Source: CAJXCL01 sp964394335
Lineage (GTDB): Bacteria > Nitrospinota > Nitrospinia > CAJXCL01
NCBI GenBank assembly: GCA_964394335.1
Contig: CAYMVZ010000052.1
Coordinates: forward strand, 1-16,810
Direction of reading: 5' to 3'
Length of the DNA stretch: 16,810 nt
Shown here: one piece after another, positions 12,803 to 16,810 of the stretch
Numbering within the stretch: the first letter of the stretch is position 1
Layout: each line of letters opens with the position of its first letter
Translations under genes and position numbers: made by a program
Notes under the pieces: generated by a model
Databases searched by the model: none
What the model was told of the DNA's origin: nothing
Seen by the model: the letters and a program-made list of their open reading frames with translations, nothing else

Positions 12803-15444
12803 GTTTTATGACCGGAAATGATATAAGAAGCTGCTTTTTAGATTACTTCCGTAAAAAACAACATCAGATAATCCACAGTTCCTCTCTCGTCCCCAAAGGA
12901 GACCCAACCCTTTTATTTACCAACGCAGGAATGGTGCAATTCAAAGACGTCTTTCTTGGCAGTGAAAAGCGGGATTACAAACGCGCCGTTTCTTCGCAAA
13001 AGTGCGTCAGGGCAGGTGGAAAACATAACGATCTCGAAGTTGTAGGCAGAACAGCAAGACACCATACATTCTTTGAGATGCTGGGAAATTTTTCCTTTGG
13101 AGATTATTTTAAAGAAGATGCTATTCATTATGGATGGGAGTTCCTTACTCAGGTAATGAAACTCCCGGAAGAAAAACTATGGATCACTATTTATAAAGAC
13201 GATGATGAAGCTTATAAAATCTGGAATGAAAAAAACCAAATCCCCCCTGATAAAATTGTGCGGTTGGGAGAAAAAGATAATTTCTGGAGTATGGGAGAAA
13301 CAGGGCCATGCGGACCCTGTTCGGAAATCCATTTTGATCAGGGAGAAGGTGTAGGCTGTAAAAGACCGGAGTGTAATGTGGAGTGTGATTGCGGCCGCTT
13401 CCTGGAACTATGGAACCTGGTGTTTATGCAACACAACAGGGATGAAAAGGGTAAGCTTACACCCCTCCCCAAACCATGCGTTGATACAGGTCTCGGCCTG
13501 GAACGCTTATCTTCGGTAATGCAAAACGTTCACAGCAATTATGATACTGATTTAATTAAACCAATTATCTTAAAAATTGCTGAATTAACAGGAAAAAACT
13601 ATGGCGATAATGAAGACAATGACATCTCTCTTAAAGTCATTGCTGACCATGCTCGCGCGGTAACATTTCTTGTAGGAGATGGTGTAATGCCTTCCAATGA
13701 AGGAAGAGGTTATGTCCTTCGCCGAATTTTAAGAAGGGCGCTCCGTCATGGAAGAATGCTCGGAATGGAAAAACCTTTTTTACATAAAATAGCAGGTGGA
13801 GTCATTGAATTAATGAAAGATGCTTACCCCGAATTAATTAATATGCAAAATTACATATCTAAAGTTGTCCTGAACGAAGAGGAGCGGTTTTCCAATACCT
13901 TAAATTTTGGAATGAATCTTCTGGAAGAAAAAATAAATAAATTAAAAGAAAACAGCCAGAAAACTTTTCCCGGCGATGAAGTTTTTAAACTATACGATAC
14001 CTACGGCTTCCCTGTGGATTTGTCAGAAGATATTGTAAACGACGCAGGCCTAAAATTCGATTCCGTTGGATTTCAAAAAGCGATGAATTCCCAAAAGGAT
14101 AAAGCTCGCGCTGCCTGGAAAGGTTCCGGAGAGGAAGGCGTCAAAAAGGTCTACAAAACCCTTTCGGAAAAAATACCACCCACCCGATTTGAAGGTTTTG
14201 ACGCTCTAAAAACAGAGGGGATATTGCTGGCTATTATAAAAAAAGATTCTATTACAGAGTCCGCGTCATCAGGAGATGAGGTTGATCTGGTTTTCGATAA
14301 AACTGTTTTTTATGGTGAATCAGGGGGGCAGGCAGGAGATACGGGAAAAATCTCAGGAGATTCAATTGAAATTCAAGTACTCACTACCCACAAACCACTA
14401 TCTTCCCTTTTTGTTCATTCCTGTAAAATAGAATCAGGTATTGTCAAAAAAGGGATGGGATTAACACTTCAAGTCGATATGGATGACCGGCAGGCAACCG
14501 CGTTAAATCACACCGCCACGCATCTTCTCCAGGCTGCGTTAAAAGAAGTACTCGGAGACCATGTTAAACAGGCAGGATCGCTTGTAGAAAAAAATCGCCT
14601 CCGTTTTGATTATACTCATTTTTCTCCTTTAACTTCCCGCGAGAAAGAAAAAATAGAAGAGATTGTAAATCAAAAGATTATGGAAAATATTCCGGTTCAA
14701 AAGAAAACCATGCCTATTGACCAAGCAATTAAGGAAGGCGCTACAGCTATTTTTGGAGAAAAATATGGAAACGAAGTCCGCGTTGTCAATGTGGAGGGTT
14801 TCAGCAAAGAACTTTGCGGAGGAACTCATGTAAATGCGACCGGTGAAATAGGTTTTTACAGAATAATCTCAGAAGGTGGAATCGCGGCTGGAGTGAGAAG
14901 AATAGAAGCAATTACAGGCAAAAAAGCCTTCCAAAGGACAAAAAATGAAGAGGCGACTTTGATTGAAATTAGAAAATGCGTGAACGCGCAACCTGATGAA
15001 GAAGTGGAAAAAGTAAAAAAGATGTCGAGCAGAATAAAAGAGTTAGAAAAAGAAGTAACTCGTCTTAAAGAAAAATTAACCCAGGGCGGCGGGTCACAGG
15101 ATATATTTTCAGAGGTAAAAAAAATTGAAGGCGTTTCGATACTGGTAAAAGAATTAGAAGAAGCGGACACAGCTACTCTTAGAACATTTATAGATAATGC
15201 GAAAAATAAACTTGGTTCCTGCATTATCGCGGTTGGGAGTAAACAAGGGAATAACGTTTTTTTAGCGACAGGTGTAACCAAAGACCTCACAAAAAAATAT
15301 CACGCGGGAAAGATTATTAAAGAAATCGCTGCTATTGTAGGCGGAAGCGGTGGTGGCCGTCCGGATATGGCACAGGCAGGAGGAAAATCTCCCGAAAAAC
15401 TCTCCGAAGCGCTTAAAAAAGTATTTGAGCTTGTGAAGAAATAG
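12799..15444 (+). CDS. alaS: Alanyl-tRNA synthetase
   Basis: The 881-residue enzyme charges tRNA-Ala and is close to the E. coli length of 876. It has the class II aminoacylation core (TNAGMVQFKDVFLG at 41-54, ARHHTFFEMLGNFSFGDYF at 86-104, GLGLERL at 231-237), a Cys-rich insert (Cys187, Cys192, Cys196, Cys198), an editing domain with the zinc-binding HTATH (His571, His575) and CGGTH (Cys673, His677), a coiled coil (about 738-762), and a C-terminal DHHA1-type domain with GGSGGGRPDMAQAGG (848-862). No truncation or missing motif is seen. It overlaps kdsD by 4 bases (ATGA), which supports the first ATG; a second ATG lies at 12808. No terminator is visible downstream. Confidence 0.97.
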   Translation: MSFMTGNDIRSCFLDYFRKKQHQIIHSSSLVPKGDPTLLFTNAGMVQFKDVFLGSEKRDYKRAVSSQKCVRAGGKHNDLEVVGRTARHHTFFEMLGNFSFGDYFKEDAIHYGWEFLTQVMKLPEEKLWITIYKDDDEAYKIWNEKNQIPPDKIVRLGEKDNFWSMGETGPCGPCSEIHFDQGEGVGCKRPECNVECDCGRFLELWNLVFMQHNRDEKGKLTPLPKPCVDTGLGLERLSSVMQNVHSNYDTDLIKPIILKIAELTGKNYGDNEDNDISLKVIADHARAVTFLVGDGVMPSNEGRGYVLRRILRRALRHGRMLGMEKPFLHKIAGGVIELMKDAYPELINMQNYISKVVLNEEERFSNTLNFGMNLLEEKINKLKENSQKTFPGDEVFKLYDTYGFPVDLSEDIVNDAGLKFDSVGFQKAMNSQKDKARAAWKGSGEEGVKKVYKTLSEKIPPTRFEGFDALKTEGILLAIIKKDSITESASSGDEVDLVFDKTVFYGESGGQAGDTGKISGDSIEIQVLTTHKPLSSLFVHSCKIESGIVKKGMGLTLQVDMDDRQATALNHTATHLLQAALKEVLGDHVKQAGSLVEKNRLRFDYTHFSPLTSREKEKIEEIVNQKIMENIPVQKKTMPIDQAIKEGATAIFGEKYGNEVRVVNVEGFSKELCGGTHVNATGEIGFYRIISEGGIAAGVRRIEAITGKKAFQRTKNEEATLIEIRKCVNAQPDEEVEKVKKMSSRIKELEKEVTRLKEKLTQGGGSQDIFSEVKKIEGVSILVKELEEADTATLRTFIDNAKNKLGSCIIAVGSKQGNNVFLATGVTKDLTKKYHAGKIIKEIAAIVGGSGGGRPDMAQAGGKSPEKLSEALKKVFELVKK

Positions 15445-15530
15445 CCATTACAATCTATCCATCAGTGGAAGAAAGATCCCTCGCTGAGTTAATTCCTTCG
15501 TACCACTCAGAACAGGCTCTCAGCATAGAA

Positions 15531-15560
15531 GAAGATTCTTCGCTTCGCTCAGAATGACAA
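15531..15560. repeat. Dispersed intergenic repeat, copy 2
   Basis: It starts GAAGATTCTTCG and ends GCTCAGAATGACAA, matching 3559-3589 in layout and at most positions. Palindromic pieces (AAGATTCTT and GCTTCGC) give it weak stem-forming potential. Confidence 0.6.
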
Positions 15561-15755
15561 ACGAAGGGCTCGGAATGGCAGAAGAGCTTGAAATCACGCT
15601 CTGAGACCCAATCGGGAAATACATGGCTGGAATATAGAAAAAAAACAGACACACAGTAATCCTTATTGTTTAATCGGCTATGGATTGTTCTTTGACACTC
15701 TTAACCTTTAATCCCCTGTTTTATCTCATTTCGTTTCTATAATAATTTTGAAGCA

Positions 15756-15776
15756 CCCTGCGGCAAGACCGCGGGG
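15756..15776. repeat. GC-rich hairpin, possibly related to the one at 10-29
   Basis: CCCTGCGG and CCGCGGGG form an 8-bp stem with one T-G wobble around CAAGA. Like the hairpin at 10-29 it ends in GGGG followed by N-ATC, and it stands out from AT-rich surroundings. Confidence 0.5.
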
Positions 15777-15973
15777 AATCTTCTGTACAAGGAGTTAATT
15801 TTATTTTAAGTTCGCTCGCTAATCACGTTCAATGTCGGGCTTTGATGATTTTTTATCAATTGACAAACTTATTGAAATTCGTTATTTGTAACATTAGTGG
15901 CAGCTAGCAGAGCGTGACGTTTAATACTTGACATAGACTTTAAATGGGAAATCATCTGGATGTTTTTCTCTTA

Positions 15974-16002
15974 TTGACAGCAAATTACAGGAGAGGTAAA
16001 AT
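15974..16002 (+). promoter_or_regulatory. Sigma-70 promoter of the relBE locus
   Basis: TTGACA (15974-15979), a 17-base spacer and TAAAAT (15997-16002) form a near-consensus promoter. Transcription should begin around 16009, leaving a leader of about 35 bases with GAGG at 16037-16040 before the ATG at 16045. Confidence 0.7.
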
Positions 16003-16044
16003 TATACTTTTGGAAATTATTTTATCTATACAATTTGAGGCTTC

Positions 16045-16269
16045 ATGAGTACTACCATAAAACAGAAAGACCTTGTTAACGTTAAAAACTATATTACTGA
16101 CAATAAAGGTCATAAAATTGCAGCGGTTATTGATATCAAAGAATTAAACAGAGTAGAGGATTTACTTGAGGATATTTCCGATCTAAAAGCTATTGAAGAC
16201 AGGAAAGGTGAGCTGGCAGAGGATTACGAGGCTTACAGCAATAAAAGAAAATCTCACCTGCGTGTATAA
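16045..16269 (+). CDS. RelB/Phd-like antitoxin
   Basis: This 74-residue acidic/basic protein (MSTTIKQKDLVNVKNYITDNKGHKIAAVIDIKELNRVEDLLEDISDL...) has the form of small type II antitoxins: an N-terminal beta-rich DNA-binding half with ITD-x-x-G-x-K-x-A-x-V-I-D-I-x-E, then a helical C-terminal half that would hold the toxin. A ribosome site (TTGAGG) lies 4 bases before the ATG. The downstream toxin frame begins inside its last codons (8-base overlap). The subfamily (RelB, Phd/YefM or similar) is not certain. Since the toxin gene is broken, this may be an orphan antitoxin. Confidence 0.75.
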   Translation: MSTTIKQKDLVNVKNYITDNKGHKIAAVIDIKELNRVEDLLEDISDLKAIEDRKGELAEDYEAYSNKRKSHLRV

Positions 16270-16519
16270 TCTCAATCTCAAAAAATCCGCAAGAAAAGAA
16301 TTAGACCGCATACCAGATTCTTATTTTCCAAAAATTGATTACGCCATTTTATCTCTTAAACAACAGCCATATCCTTATCCACAATCTAAAAAGCTCAAGG
16401 GCGAAAATAAATACAGGCTACGTGTTGGAGACTATTGAGTTGTCTACGCAGTTGATAAAAAAGAAAAGACTATTACAATTTACCGGGTAAGACATCGAAA
16501 AGATGTTTATAGAAAGTGA
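16262..16519 (+). pseudogene. RelE/ParE-family toxin gene with in-frame TGA
   Basis: A GTG at 16262 overlapping the antitoxin stop begins VYNLNLKKSARKELDRIPDSY..., a normal RelE start. The frame runs through KKLKGENKYRLRVGDY to a TGA at 16436-16438 (codon 59), then continues in the same frame as VVYAVDKKEKTITIYRVRHRKDVYRK to a TGA at 16517-16519. The 85-residue total is a typical RelE length, so only one codon is wrong. Family members have Arg here (GDYR-V-I-Y; Arg61 in E. coli RelE), and CGA to TGA is a single C-to-T change. The truncated product would lack the catalytic C-terminal strands, so I call it a pseudogene. Recoding of TGA or a sequencing error are the alternatives. Confidence 0.8.
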
Positions 16520-16702
16520 AGGTGGGTTACCTTTGTAGTTCTTATTGGGAAGCGGAGGGATGCGAAAATGACGAAGGAGTGTATAGAGAAAATGGTTACA
16601 TAATGTTCCTTATCGCTGAAGTAGCCACCGGATTAAATAACTGGCAAGTGAGGTGGTCGCAAAAGTGCGTTTAATTGAGTGGTTTTACGCAATTTTGAAA
16701 AA

Positions 16703-16731
16703 TTGACTTTCTTTTATGAGTTTGCTATAAA
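16703..16731 (+). promoter_or_regulatory. Sigma-70 promoter of the tRNA-Arg gene
   Basis: TTGACT (16703-16708), a 17-base spacer and TATAAA (16726-16731) lie 29 bases before the mature tRNA 5' end. The 183 bases between the relE remnant and this promoter contain nothing recognisable. Confidence 0.65.
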
Positions 16732-16760
16732 TTCTTAAAATATACGTAAATAAATACATT

Positions 16761-16810
<50 letters not shown>

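Larger units (their letters stand above)
15445..15973. other. Long intergenic stretch, repeats only
   Basis: No credible gene is seen between alaS and the relB promoter. It contains a dispersed repeat at 15531-15560 and a GC-rich hairpin at 15756-15776. A TTGACA at 15928-15933 has no good -10 partner. The 65-aa minus frame at 15455-15652 is a translation of repeat sequence. Confidence 0.6.

Noticed and set aside
15455..15652. 65-codon minus frame containing CHSERSEES
   Set aside because: This peptide is the well-known product of translating a dispersed intergenic repeat.

Overview
The window reads as AT-rich chromosomal DNA from a Gram-negative bacterium, probably an uncultured or deep-branching lineage. 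Evidence for this is a KdsD-type arabinose-5-phosphate isomerase (Kdo/lipopolysaccharide synthesis), a sigma-54 activator with an intact GAFTGA loop, a DksA-type regulator, consensus-like sigma-70 promoters, and many degenerate short repeats in nearly every intergenic gap. No gene here fixes the phylum. The layout is housekeeping genes interleaved with conflict or toxin modules.

Positions 1-3138 (minus) hold a very large open frame that runs off the left edge (at least 1046 residues). It has an N-terminal Mrr/restriction-endonuclease-like motif, a long helical TPR-like middle, a GreA/GreB C-terminal-like segment and a PIN-like segment. I read it as a TPR-GreAB-C-PIN protein, a predicted prokaryotic conflict/immunity architecture and the most interesting item in the window. 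A tandem repeat lies just upstream of its start. At the left edge a GC-rich perfect hairpin falls where the PIN domain should continue.

Positions 3666-4174 (minus) hold a compact run of three tiny membrane-protein genes (65, 31 and 40 residues) behind a good sigma-70 promoter. Positions 4458-6908 (plus) hold a vapBC toxin-antitoxin pair whose promoter implies a leaderless antitoxin mRNA, followed 15 bases later by ettA, an ABC-F ribosome factor. Positions 6990-8472 (plus) hold a class II Fic protein with a C-terminal winged helix, preceded by a promoter and two related AT-rich repeats.

Positions 8853-11035 (minus) hold a sigma-54 response regulator with a degenerate receiver domain (Glu at the phosphorylation position), then a 162-residue protein of unknown function with its own intrinsic terminator. 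That protein gene is bracketed by mirror-arranged repeats. Divergent from the regulator, positions 11136-15444 (plus) hold a likely operon: a DksA/TraR-like protein with a long lysine-rich tail, kdsD and alaS (4-base overlap between the last two).

The right end holds about 500 bases of repeat debris, a consensus promoter, a RelB-like antitoxin gene, and a relE-like toxin gene broken by an in-frame TGA at the codon equivalent to catalytic Arg61 of E. coli RelE. A promoter and the first 50 bases of a tRNA-Arg(UCU) gene follow. Together the window shows at least four toxin/immunity-type modules (TPR-GreAB-C-PIN, VapBC, Fic, RelBE) next to core translation and envelope genes.
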